From Chloroflexi bacterium HGW-Chloroflexi-10 (lineage in GTDB: Bacteria; Chloroflexota; Anaerolineae; Anaerolineales; Anaerolineaceae): DNA of 56,427 bases. Position numbers and translations under genes: made by a program. How positions within the stretch are numbered: the stretch's first letter is position 1; each line of letters starts with the position of its first letter. Positions 1-8,018 of the stretch are shown here, piece by piece. The DNA lies in contig PHBZ01000037.1 in the NCBI GenBank assembly GCA_002840755.1, positions 37,505 through 93,931 of the forward strand. Direction: 5' to 3'. The notes under the pieces were generated by a model that saw only the letters and a program-made list of their open reading frames with translations, was not told the origin of the DNA and searched no databases.

Positions 1-40
1 GGGTCATGATCCTGCAAAGGACTGAACTCGAATACGGAAT

Positions 41-64
41 AAAAAAAGACCCATTTCTAGGTCT
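41..64 (-). terminator. Rho-independent terminator of tRNA-Arg
   Basis: On the minus strand a 5-bp stem AGACC/GGTCT (64-60 with 51-47) with an 8-nt loop runs straight into a T tract (46-41). It lies 7 nt past the 3' end of the tRNA, where a terminator of that gene is expected. Confidence 0.7.
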
Positions 65-70
65 CTTCTG

Positions 71-144
71 TGCCCCGGGCAGAACTCGAATCTGCAACCA
101 TCTGCTCCGCAAGCAGGTACTCTATCCTATTGAGCTACCGGGGC
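71..144 (-). tRNA. tRNA-Arg, anticodon GCG
   Basis: The minus strand folds as a complete 74-nt cloverleaf. The acceptor stem is GCCCCGG/CCGGGGC, the D stem GCTC/GAGT, the anticodon stem CCTGC/GCAGA and the T stem GCAGA/TCTGC around TTCGAGT. The anticodon loop TTGCGGA places GCG at 34-36, so it reads CGC (Arg). A20 in the D loop and the A discriminator fit arginine identity. The top anticodon-stem pair (27-43) is a C-A mismatch. CCA is not encoded. Confidence 0.9.
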
Positions 145-364
145 GCGTTTTTGTTAGCGCACAATTTATACCCCATTTCAGCCGAACCGTCAAGGAGCAT
201 TTGTTTTCGCTGACGAAAATGTAAAAAAACTGCGTAAACCGGACATAAAATATCACCTACTTCGCAGCAGAACGGTAACGAATCGTTCTTGGAGGTGTTT
301 TAAGAACAGTTGTACTTTAAACTGGGGTATACTCAAATTAATCTCTCTGAAGGAGTAAATACCC

Positions 365-1276
365 ATGAAACGTGCGGTCAGTGTTAGCATTGGGTCGTCA
401 TCGCGCGACAAGGCCGTTTCGATGGAGCTGTTTGGTGAAACAGTACATCTGGAACGTATCGGTACAGACGGGGATATGGAAAAAGCAGCCCGGCTTTTCC
501 AGGAGTTGGATGGGCAGGTGGATGCTTTTGGTGTGGGCGGCGCTATACTGGGGCTGTTAATTGACCGGAAATGGTACGATTTTCACAGTGTGATGCCCCT
601 GGTTAGCCATGTGCAGCATACCCCTGTAGCAGACGGCACCGGTTTGAAGGACACCCTGGAACGCCAGGCGGCGGTGGTGGTTGAACCATTGCTGGACGGC
701 ATGCCGCGGCGGGTCTTCCACATGAGCGCGGTGGACCGTTACGGCTTGGCGCGCGGTTTTCTGGACAGCGGTTACGAGTCGGTTTTTGGTGATCTGATGT
801 TTGCTCTGGGTATTCCAATAGCCATGCATTCGGATGCCGCGTTAAAACGTATGGCGCGCATGCTCATACCCATCATGACTCGTCTTCCCTTTAACTGGGT
901 CTATCCTACGGGTGAGAAGCAAAACCAGCATACCCCAAAATTTGGCAAGTTTTTTGAATGGGCCACGGTGATTGCCGGTGATTGCCATTACATCACCAAA
1001 TATATGCCGCACAGCCTGGAAGGTAAGATTATCGTCACCAATACCACCACGCAAACAGACCGCGAATTGTTCAAAGCAGCCGGGGTGCGTTACCTGGTGA
1101 CCACTACCCCGATGCTGGAAGGACGTTCCTTCGGCACCAATATGATGGAAGCCAGTATTCTGGCAGCCAAAGGCTGGAAGGAACCAATCAATTACGCCAA
1201 CCCCAAAGATTATTTTCAGCGCATGACTCAGGCGGTTGCCGACCTGGGAATGAAACCGAAACTACAGGAGCTATAG
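365..1276 (+). CDS. quinate 5-dehydrogenase-like protein
   Basis: This 303-residue protein belongs to the family databases label quinate 5-dehydrogenase. The recognisable signature is the opening MKRAVSVSIGSS, then RIGTDGDMEKA, VDAFGVGG, the centre VSAVDRYGLA and YPTGEKQ. The family name would mean NAD(P)-linked oxidation of quinate to 3-dehydroquinate, but I know of no firm biochemistry for this branch and the function should be held loosely. The ATG has an AGGAG ribosome site at 351-355. The next gene starts 3 nt after the stop, so the two form an operon. A TATACT hexamer at 328-333 could be a -10 box, but no good -35 is visible. The protein is cytosolic, with no signal peptide or membrane segment. 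Confidence 0.75.
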   Translation: MKRAVSVSIGSSSRDKAVSMELFGETVHLERIGTDGDMEKAARLFQELDGQVDAFGVGGAILGLLIDRKWYDFHSVMPLVSHVQHTPVADGTGLKDTLERQAAVVVEPLLDGMPRRVFHMSAVDRYGLARGFLDSGYESVFGDLMFALGIPIAMHSDAALKRMARMLIPIMTRLPFNWVYPTGEKQNQHTPKFGKFFEWATVIAGDCHYITKYMPHSLEGKIIVTNTTTQTDRELFKAAGVRYLVTTTPMLEGRSFGTNMMEASILAAKGWKEPINYANPKDYFQRMTQAVADLGMKPKLQEL

Positions 1277-1279
1277 CAC

Positions 1280-2047
1280 ATGGACGTGATTTTAACCGCC
1301 GGTGGTACCCCGGCAGCCGATGACCCCTTGTATCCGCTTACTCAGGGCAAGCCCAAAGCCCTGCTCGAAATTGCCGGCAAACCCATGATCCAATGGGCCC
1401 TGGACGCTCTGGCTGCTGCTCAATCAATTGATCAGGTTGTTGTGGTTGGGCTTCCCGAGGATGCCGCGGTGGATTACCCGCGCCGGATCACCCGTATTCC
1501 TAACCAGGGAGATATGGTCGCCAATATTATGGCCGGGTCGCGCACCCTGCAGGCCAACGCTACTACCTGCCCCTACGCACTGGTGATGGCCTCTGATATA
1601 CCCGCCATTACCGGCGAGATGATCGATTGGCTGGTTGCGCAGGTGCTTGCATTGCAATGTGATCTGGTCTACACCGTGGTAGAACAACCGGTTATGGAAA
1701 AAGCCTTTCCTGGCGCCAAACGCTCTTATATCCCCCTCAAAGATATGGCGGTTTGCGGTGGTGATGTTAACGGCTTCTGCCTAGCCACTGTCACAGATGA
1801 GAACCCGTTTTATCGGAAATTGATCGAGTCACGCAAAAATGCGCTCAAACAGGCGGCCATCATGGGTTTCGACACCCTGCTGCTCATCCTCCTGCGCGCC
1901 ATGACCCTGGATCAGGCCAGTTTGCGCATCTCCCGGCGCCTGGGCGTGAGGGGAAAAGTACTCCCCAGCCCCTATGCCCAAATCGCTATGGACGTGGACA
2001 AGCCCCACCAGTTTGAACTGCTGGAAAAGGCACTCACCGCCAAATAA
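1280..2047 (+). CDS. MobA-like nucleotidyltransferase
   Basis: A 255-residue NTP-transferase-fold protein. It opens with VILTAGG, and the nucleotide-binding loop continues to the QGKPKALLEIAGKPM block at about residues 23-37, which is typical of enzymes that join an NTP to a sugar phosphate or cofactor. A metal-binding DIP occurs in VMASDIPAIT at about 100. The acceptor substrate cannot be read from sequence. It follows the quinate-dehydrogenase-like gene by 3 nt and is almost certainly translated from the same message. A catalytic link between the two products is inference from spacing alone. Confidence 0.75.
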   Translation: MDVILTAGGTPAADDPLYPLTQGKPKALLEIAGKPMIQWALDALAAAQSIDQVVVVGLPEDAAVDYPRRITRIPNQGDMVANIMAGSRTLQANATTCPYALVMASDIPAITGEMIDWLVAQVLALQCDLVYTVVEQPVMEKAFPGAKRSYIPLKDMAVCGGDVNGFCLATVTDENPFYRKLIESRKNALKQAAIMGFDTLLLILLRAMTLDQASLRISRRLGVRGKVLPSPYAQIAMDVDKPHQFELLEKALTAK

Positions 2048-2140
2048 ATCTTCTGAATTTAATTTTTCCCCTTCTCGCAGCCTTTCTGGCTTGATTTAGT
2101 TACCTTGTTTACTGTAAAATTTAAATACACCCCCATGTAA

Positions 2141-2157
2141 AAAATACCAGGTATTTT
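2141..2157. promoter_or_regulatory. 17-bp perfect inverted repeat
   Basis: AAAATACC-A-GGTATTTT lies in the AT-rich gap upstream of the repeat-protein gene. Its size and symmetry suit an operator for a dimeric regulator. No T run follows it, so a terminator is less likely. Confidence 0.35.
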
Positions 2158-2275
2158 AGAATGGTATTGCTGCTTCCCTCCGGCATGGAGATTCAAAGCA
2201 GATATCTAGAATCAACCCTCTTGTCGCTGTTGGCAATGGGTGCTATTTATTTGTGATAGAGAAAATGAGGTTTCA

Positions 2276-3841
2276 ATGCAACGGAATGCTTCCGCAAAAC
2301 AATTAAGATCACTTACTGCCCTGCTCCGTATCGGGCTGGGAATTGCCTTGCTTACTGGCTTATTTTATTTTACCCCTGCCTCACCGGTCCTGGCCGGTCC
2401 ACCCGATCCGCAAGTGTACCTGGTCAAAGACATTTTACCGGGGAGTGATGGTTCTTATCCCATGAATTTAACCAATGTGAATGGAACTTTGTTTTTTACC
2501 GCTACGGACGATCCAAATCCTGGTATTATATTTTTTGGCAGCGCTCCTAAAACCGGCACCTATGGCTTCGAGTTGTGGAAGAGTGACGGCACAGAAGCGG
2601 GATCGCAGTTGGTTAAGGACATTTATCCGGGGGCGTATAATTCCTTTCCGCTGAATCTGACAGCATTGAACGACACACTTTTCTTTGTTGCCAATGATGG
2701 CGTCCATGGTGAAGAGTTGTGGAAAAGCGACGGCACCCAGGCTGGTACGCAGTTGGTGAAGGATATTTATGCGGGCAGCGGTGCTTCGCTCCCGGATTAT
2801 TTAACCGTCGTTGGGGACATGCTCTTTTTTGTTGCTTCCGATGAATCTCACGGCGCAGAGCTGTGGCAGAGTGATGGCACCGAAGCCGGTACGCTATTGG
2901 TGAAAGACATCTTTCCGGGAAGCGAGAACTCAGATTCGATGTTTCTGACCAATCAGAACGACACGCTCTTTTTTAGCGCAAACGATGGAACGAACGGTGT
3001 AGAATTATGGCAGAGTGATGGCACAGAAGCCGGTACACAATTGGTCAAAGATATTTTTCCGGGAATAAACAATGCAAATCCAAGGAGATTAACCGACGTG
3101 GATGGTACTCTCTTTTTCAGTGCTTCCACTGGGATCAGTGGTAACGAGTTGTGGAAGAGCGATGGCACTGATACTGGCACTGAAATGGTTAAGGATATAA
3201 ATTCATCGGGTAGTTCGGATCCGTATAATTTGATTGCAATGAATGGCATGCTCTACTTCATCGCGGACGATGGAAGCCATGGTGATGAATTGTGGAAGAG
3301 TGATGGCAGCGCTGCCAATACGCAAATGGTGAAAGATATATTCGTGGGTTCTTATTATTCGTACATTGAAGAGCTGATCGTTTTAAATGATCTGCTCTTC
3401 TTTTCTGCGGATGATGGTACCCATGGTGTAGAATTGTGGAAAAGCGATGGCAGCGAATTGGGCACGGTGCTGGTCAGGGATATGGATCCGGGTAGTGAAA
3501 GTTCTTACCCAGGTGAACTGACGGCAGTGGACGGCAGACTTTACTTCACCGCATCTACCTTCGCCTTCGGTGATGAGTTGTGGCAAAGTGATGGCACCCA
3601 GTCTGGCACCCGGCTGGTAAAAGAAATCATTCCGGGGGCTGCCAGTTCCTATCCCACATATCTAACCAACGTGAATGGCCGGCTGTTCTTCGCTGCCACC
3701 GATGATCTTATGGATTACTTTTTACGCGGCCCTATCAAACAAGCCGAAATGGTTAGCGGGCCTTACGGCAGAGAGCTGTATGCGTTGAGTTATTTCATCT
3801 ACATGCCCGTGATATTCAGTAATTCCGTCCCGGGCTTCTAA
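2276..3841 (+). CDS. secreted ELWxSDGT-repeat protein
   Basis: A 521-residue exported protein. The ATG at 2276 is chosen over an upstream in-frame start (2240) because GAGG lies 6 nt before it and a classic signal peptide follows, ending near PVLAGP. The mature part has eight copies of the ELW(K/Q)SDG(T/S) motif in units of about 48 residues of the form LVKDIxPGS...LFFxAxDGxHGxELWKSDGTxAGT. Such ELWxSDGT repeats are known from secreted, probably beta-propeller-like, proteins of unknown ligand. The protein ends in YMPVIFSNSVPGF, a C-terminal hydrophobic motif also seen in the 11.4 kb protein. No catalytic residues are evident. A role as an extracellular binding protein is inference. Confidence 0.85.
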   Translation: MQRNASAKQLRSLTALLRIGLGIALLTGLFYFTPASPVLAGPPDPQVYLVKDILPGSDGSYPMNLTNVNGTLFFTATDDPNPGIIFFGSAPKTGTYGFELWKSDGTEAGSQLVKDIYPGAYNSFPLNLTALNDTLFFVANDGVHGEELWKSDGTQAGTQLVKDIYAGSGASLPDYLTVVGDMLFFVASDESHGAELWQSDGTEAGTLLVKDIFPGSENSDSMFLTNQNDTLFFSANDGTNGVELWQSDGTEAGTQLVKDIFPGINNANPRRLTDVDGTLFFSASTGISGNELWKSDGTDTGTEMVKDINSSGSSDPYNLIAMNGMLYFIADDGSHGDELWKSDGSAANTQMVKDIFVGSYYSYIEELIVLNDLLFFSADDGTHGVELWKSDGSELGTVLVRDMDPGSESSYPGELTAVDGRLYFTASTFAFGDELWQSDGTQSGTRLVKEIIPGAASSYPTYLTNVNGRLFFAATDDLMDYFLRGPIKQAEMVSGPYGRELYALSYFIYMPVIFSNSVPGF

Positions 3842-3866
3842 AGATTCTGTGAATAAGTATGCATCC

Positions 3867-3898
3867 ACCCGCACCTACACTATGCGATAGGTGCGGGT
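3867..3898. terminator. strong hairpin after repeat-protein gene
   Basis: An 11-bp perfect stem ACCCGCACCTA/TAGGTGCGGGT with a 10-nt loop lies 26 nt past the stop codon. Only a weak T tract (TTCCT) follows, so termination is likely but not textbook. Confidence 0.55.
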
Positions 3899-3960
3899 TC
3901 CTGCTCCATTAATCCTCATTCCGCGGCACATACCAGACAAGGGTGGGTCTGTGCGGGCAC

Positions 3961-4025
3961 TTCCCAATTCCTACTTCCCAATTCCCACTTCCTTTTTTTT
4001 TTACTCCCCACTTTCCTTCTCCTCC
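3961..4025. repeat. TTCCCAATTCC low-complexity repeat
   Basis: Three imperfect copies of TTCCCAATTCC followed by a T tract and C/T-rich sequence occupy much of the 350-bp gap before lysC. The complementary unit (GGAATTGGGAA) recurs at 24283-24326. The rest of the gap shows no gene. Confidence 0.6.
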
Positions 4026-4189
4026 CGTTGACGTCCCTGCCCCCCCGTTTTATAATCATACCAACTTTGTGCCTCTGTGATGGTGAGGAACAGCGCAGCC
4101 GGCACGTGCAAATTCCCGTTTCTGATTTCGCCAAAAAACTTCCAGGGCAAACACAGCTTTGGGATATTGCCTTATATGGAGGATGTTGA

Positions 4190-5599
4190 ATGAATACATT
4201 GGTAATGAAATTTGGGGGTACATCCGTGGGCAATTCCGGCGCCATTCGCCAGGCCGCCGAGATTGTTGCCACGCAAAAGAAAACCTGGGAAAACCTGGTG
4301 GTGGTTGTTTCGGCCATGAGCGGCGTCACCGATCAGTTGATCTCCAGCGCCCGCCTGGCAGCCCAGGGTGACCGCGAGGGGATGCAGCAGGCATTACAGG
4401 CTGTTACCGCCAGGCATCAGCAGACCGTCAACGAGCTAATCCCCTCCGCGCAGGAGCGTGAGATATTGCTGGCCAATATCCAGCAGCGTCTGGATGAATT
4501 AACCACTTATTGTCATAGTATACACGTGCTGGGCGAAGTGACCCCGCGCGGCATGGATGTGATCTCCTCTATGGGTGAACGCATGAACGCCCAGATTGTG
4601 GCGGCGCTGCTGCGCAGTATGGCGGTCCCTGCGCAGGCGGTGGAAGCCAGTCAGTGTATCGTCACCGACCGCACCTTTCAGAATGCGGTGCCGGATATGG
4701 CCGCCTCGCGCGAGAAGACCCAGAAGGTTTTACTGCCGCTTTTTCACCAGGGCTTTGTGCCGGTAGTAACCGGTTTTATGGGCGCCACGCCCGAAGGGGT
4801 GATCACCACCCTGGGCCGCGGCGGCAGCGATTACAGCGCCGCAATCCTGGCAGACTGCCTGGATGCCGCTGAGGTCTGGATCTGGACGGATGTGGATGGC
4901 GTGCTCTCGGCCGATCCGCGTCTGGTGGCCAATGCCCGCCCGATTCCCGAGATATCCTTTGCCGAGGTAGGCGAACTGGCTTATTTTGGCGCCAAGGTAC
5001 TCCATCCCAAGACCATTCGCCCTGTTGTAGCCCGCAATATGCCCTTATGGGTCAAAAATACGTTTAACCCGGCCTTCAGCGGCACGCGTATCAGCCAGGC
5101 TGCCGTCCACAGCGGCGGGATGATCACCGCCGTGACCACCATCAAACATCTCAGTATCCTCACCGTGGAAGGGCGTGGAATGTTGGGCGTACCCGGTATT
5201 GCCGCGCGCACCTTCGGCGCGGTGGCACGCAGCGGGGCCAGCGTCCTGATGATCTCGCAGTCTTCTTCCGAGCAATCCATCTGCATGGTCATTCCCAGCG
5301 ACCATAACCAGCAGGTGATTGATATGATCGAAGAAGAAATGGCCCTGGAATTGGCGCGCGGAGATATAGACCGGGTCTGGGCCCGCGATCAGGTGGTAAT
5401 TGTCACCATCATCGGTTCCGGTATGCGTGAGACCCCCGGCGTTTCAGCGCGCGTCTTCGGCGCGTTGGGCAAAGCGCATATCAATGTCATCGCCATTGCG
5501 CAGGGTTCTTCAGAATACAGTATTTCTTTGGTGGTGGATCAAAAAGATATGGCCGAAGCGGTGCGCAGTATTCACGCAGAGATTGTGGAGGTGGAATGA
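4190..5599 (+). CDS. lysC: aspartate kinase
   Basis: This 469-residue enzyme phosphorylates aspartate, the entry step to threonine, methionine and lysine. The amino-acid-kinase nucleotide loop KFGGTSVG begins at residue 7, TLGRGGSDYSAA and WTDVDGV follow in the kinase domain, and two ACT regulatory repeats fill the last 150 residues (ILTVEGRGMLGVPG and VIVTIIGSGMRETPG). The ACT pair implies feedback inhibition by an end-product amino acid. Length and architecture match monofunctional aspartokinases; no homoserine dehydrogenase is fused. GGAGG lies 8 nt before the ATG. The stop overlaps the next gene by 4 nt, so it is coupled to threonine synthase, which points to threonine as the pathway served. 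Confidence 0.95.
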   Translation: MNTLVMKFGGTSVGNSGAIRQAAEIVATQKKTWENLVVVVSAMSGVTDQLISSARLAAQGDREGMQQALQAVTARHQQTVNELIPSAQEREILLANIQQRLDELTTYCHSIHVLGEVTPRGMDVISSMGERMNAQIVAALLRSMAVPAQAVEASQCIVTDRTFQNAVPDMAASREKTQKVLLPLFHQGFVPVVTGFMGATPEGVITTLGRGGSDYSAAILADCLDAAEVWIWTDVDGVLSADPRLVANARPIPEISFAEVGELAYFGAKVLHPKTIRPVVARNMPLWVKNTFNPAFSGTRISQAAVHSGGMITAVTTIKHLSILTVEGRGMLGVPGIAARTFGAVARSGASVLMISQSSSEQSICMVIPSDHNQQVIDMIEEEMALELARGDIDRVWARDQVVIVTIIGSGMRETPGVSARVFGALGKAHINVIAIAQGSSEYSISLVVDQKDMAEAVRSIHAEIVEVE

Positions 5600-6966
5600 T
5601 GCAAGAGTACACCCAGGGAAACTGCTGGTACGAATGTATCCGCGGCTGCGGGAAACGCTACTCAATTTTTGATGTTGTCTACCACTGCGAAGACTGCGGT
5701 GGTTTATTGGAAGTGAAACACGATCTGGATATCCTGCGCCAGCGCAGCGCCAGCGAATGGAAGGCAGCCTTCAACCAGCGCATCTTCTCGACGGCCTGGC
5801 CCTATGGCAGCGGCGTTTGGGGCAAGAAGGAATGGATCTGCCCGTTGGTGGCGGATGACAATATTGTCTCCACCTACGAAGGCAACAGCAACCTCTTCTG
5901 GGCGCAGCGCTTTGGCAAAGAGTTGGGCATGGATGATCTGTGGATCAAGCTCTGCGGTAACAGCCACACCGGTTCTTTTAAAGACCTGGGGATGACCGTG
6001 TTAGTCTCGGTGGTCAACCAGATGATCAGGGACGGCCAGCCCTTGCGCGCGATTGCCTGCGCCTCCACCGGGGATACCTCGGCGGCGCTGGCGGCCTACG
6101 GGGCGGCGGCCGGCATTCCCACGGTGATCCTGCTGCCCAAAGCCAAAGTATCCACAGCGCAGCTCATTCAGCCGATCGCCAATGGTGCTACCGTGCTTTC
6201 ACTGGATACCGATTTCGACGGCTGCATGGCGATTGTCCAGCAGCTTACCCAGGATCCCAGTATTTACCTGGCCAATTCGCTGAATTCTTTGCGCATTGAG
6301 GGGCAAAAAACGGTGGGGATCGAGATTGTGCAGCAGTTTGATTGGGAAGTGCCGGATTGGATCATTTTACCCTCCGGCAACCTGGGCAACGTGCGCGCCC
6401 TGGGTAACGGGCTGCTGATGATGAAGGAGCTGGGGCTGATTAACCGCCTGCCGCGCATCGCCTGTGCTCAGGCAGAGAACGCCAACCCGCTCTATCGCAG
6501 CTACCTCAGCGGCTTTAAAGAATTTGAGCCGGCGCCTGCCAAAAAGACCCTGGCTTCAGCCATCCAGATTGGCAACCCGGTCAGCTATGAACGCGCGCGC
6601 CAGACCCTGATCGATTTTGACGGCGTGGTGGAACAGGCCAGTGAGGCCGAATTGGCCAATACCTGCGCCCAGGCCGACCGCACCGGGCTGTATTGCTGCC
6701 CGCATACCGGCGTGGCGCTGGCTTCCCTCAAAAAGTTGTTACTGAAAGGCGTCATCAAACCCACTGAGCGTGTAGTCGTCATTTCCACGGCGCACGGCCT
6801 GAAGTTCTCGCAGTTCAAGGTAGACTACCACCACAACCAGCTGGCCGGAATCGACGCCGTATATGCCAACCCGCCCCAGGAACTGCCCGCCACCTACGCA
6901 GCCGTGCAGGCCGCCATTAAAAACCTTTACTCCTCCCCTTCAGGGGAGGTCGGGAGGGGTCTGTAA
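5596..6966 (+). CDS. thrC: threonine synthase
   Basis: A 456-residue PLP enzyme that converts O-phosphohomoserine to threonine. An N-terminal Cys4 ribbon (C14, C18, C31, C34) precedes the fold. GNSHTGSFKDLG carries the PLP lysine at about K129, and the phosphate-binding glycines follow in ACASTGDTSAA and PSGNLGNVRA. The start overlaps the lysC stop as ATGATG, so 5599 is an equally possible start. The last dozen codons (NLYSSPSGEVGRGL) are encoded by a C/G-rich palindromic repeat that is repeated just after the stop. The native C-terminus therefore probably ended near AAIKN and was extended by the repeat. Confidence 0.95.
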   Translation: MMQEYTQGNCWYECIRGCGKRYSIFDVVYHCEDCGGLLEVKHDLDILRQRSASEWKAAFNQRIFSTAWPYGSGVWGKKEWICPLVADDNIVSTYEGNSNLFWAQRFGKELGMDDLWIKLCGNSHTGSFKDLGMTVLVSVVNQMIRDGQPLRAIACASTGDTSAALAAYGAAAGIPTVILLPKAKVSTAQLIQPIANGATVLSLDTDFDGCMAIVQQLTQDPSIYLANSLNSLRIEGQKTVGIEIVQQFDWEVPDWIILPSGNLGNVRALGNGLLMMKELGLINRLPRIACAQAENANPLYRSYLSGFKEFEPAPAKKTLASAIQIGNPVSYERARQTLIDFDGVVEQASEAELANTCAQADRTGLYCCPHTGVALASLKKLLLKGVIKPTERVVVISTAHGLKFSQFKVDYHHNQLAGIDAVYANPPQELPATYAAVQAAIKNLYSSPSGEVGRGL

Positions 6967-7015
6967 GCGAATCCACCCCAACCCCTCCCCTTTAGGGGAG
7001 GTTAGGAGGGGTCTT
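6932..7015. repeat. paired CCTCCCC palindromes, terminator-like
   Basis: Copy 1 (6932-6949) is CCTCCCC-TTCA-GGGGAGG followed by TCGGGAGGGGTC. Copy 2 (6981-7012) has an inner CTCCCC/GGGGAG stem inside an outer ACCCCTCC/GGAGGGGT stem and is followed by CTTTTAT. Copy 1 lies in the thrC reading frame. Copy 2 would terminate the lysC-thrC message. A related element lies at 23670-23708. Confidence 0.7.
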
Positions 7016-7048
7016 TTATACAAATCCCACCCTCCCAAGGAGTCCCAC

Positions 7049-7867
7049 ATGATCTACCAATGGTTTGTTAATCTGAATCCTGTCTTGCAAGCCCTGCTGG
7101 CAACCCTGTTTACCTGGTTCGTAACCATGTTAGGGGCCGGGATGGTATTTTTCTTCAAATCCATCAACCGCCGCGTGCTGGATACGATGCTCGGTTTTGC
7201 AGCAGGCGTGATGATCGCCGCCAGTTTCTGGTCTTTGCTGGCCCCCGCCATTGAAATGGCGGAACTGGAATTGCTCATACCATCGTGGATTCCTGCCGTC
7301 GTTGGCTTTATGCTGGGCGGCGGTTTTCTGTGGGTTGCGGATAGGATCATGCCCCACTTGCACCTTGGATTGCCGATGAGCGAGGCGGAAGGCATCAAGA
7401 CTACCTGGCAGCGCAGTATCCTGCTTGTGCTGGCGATTACCCTGCACAACATCCCGGAAGGACTGGCGGTGGGTGTGGCATTTGGCGCGCTGGCGGCAGA
7501 TTTACCGGCAGCCTCGCTGGCAGGGGCCATTGCGTTGGCAATAGGGATTGGCTTGCAAAACTTCCCTGAGGGTGCGGCTGTCTCCATTCCTTTACGGCGC
7601 GAGGGGCTTTCACGCAGGAAAAGCTTCTGGTATGGACAGCTTTCCGGGGTTGTCGAGCCCGTCGCGGGGGTGCTGGGTGCGCTGGCCGTCATTTATATCC
7701 GTCCGATTCTGCCGTATGCGCTGGCATTTGCTGCGGGTGCGATGATTTATGTTGTTGTTGAAGAATTGATCCCGGAAGCGCAGATGAATAAGGATGTCCA
7801 CTCTTCTACGGTGGGCGTGATGCTTGGATTTTCAATCATGATGCTCCTGGATGTGGCCCTCGGTTAA
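7049..7867 (+). CDS. ZIP family divalent metal transporter
   Basis: A 272-residue inner-membrane protein of the ZIP (ZupT-like) family, which imports zinc and other divalent cations. About eight hydrophobic segments are visible. The paired metal-site motifs are clear: HNIPEGLAVGVAFG in one helix and NFPEGAAVSIPLR in the next, with EELIPEA near the C-terminus. The open frame reaches back to 6863, but that part only reads through the palindromic repeats; AAGGAG sits directly upstream of the ATG at 7049. It lies downstream of thrC but separated by a terminator-like repeat, so separate transcription is likely. A zinc specificity is family knowledge, not visible here. Confidence 0.9.
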   Translation: MIYQWFVNLNPVLQALLATLFTWFVTMLGAGMVFFFKSINRRVLDTMLGFAAGVMIAASFWSLLAPAIEMAELELLIPSWIPAVVGFMLGGGFLWVADRIMPHLHLGLPMSEAEGIKTTWQRSILLVLAITLHNIPEGLAVGVAFGALAADLPAASLAGAIALAIGIGLQNFPEGAAVSIPLRREGLSRRKSFWYGQLSGVVEPVAGVLGALAVIYIRPILPYALAFAAGAMIYVVVEELIPEAQMNKDVHSSTVGVMLGFSIMMLLDVALG

Positions 7868-8018
7868 AAGACTGTACAGACAACTGCCTGAATAGCGGAT
7901 ATTCATTACTATGGAAAGACGATATTCCGCTCGGGTATTGGTCTGTATCCGGAGATTACGCTCGATTCCATCCTGTATGAAACTGTTCCGATGCAGGTTC
8001 GTCACTCAGTAGTGCCAT

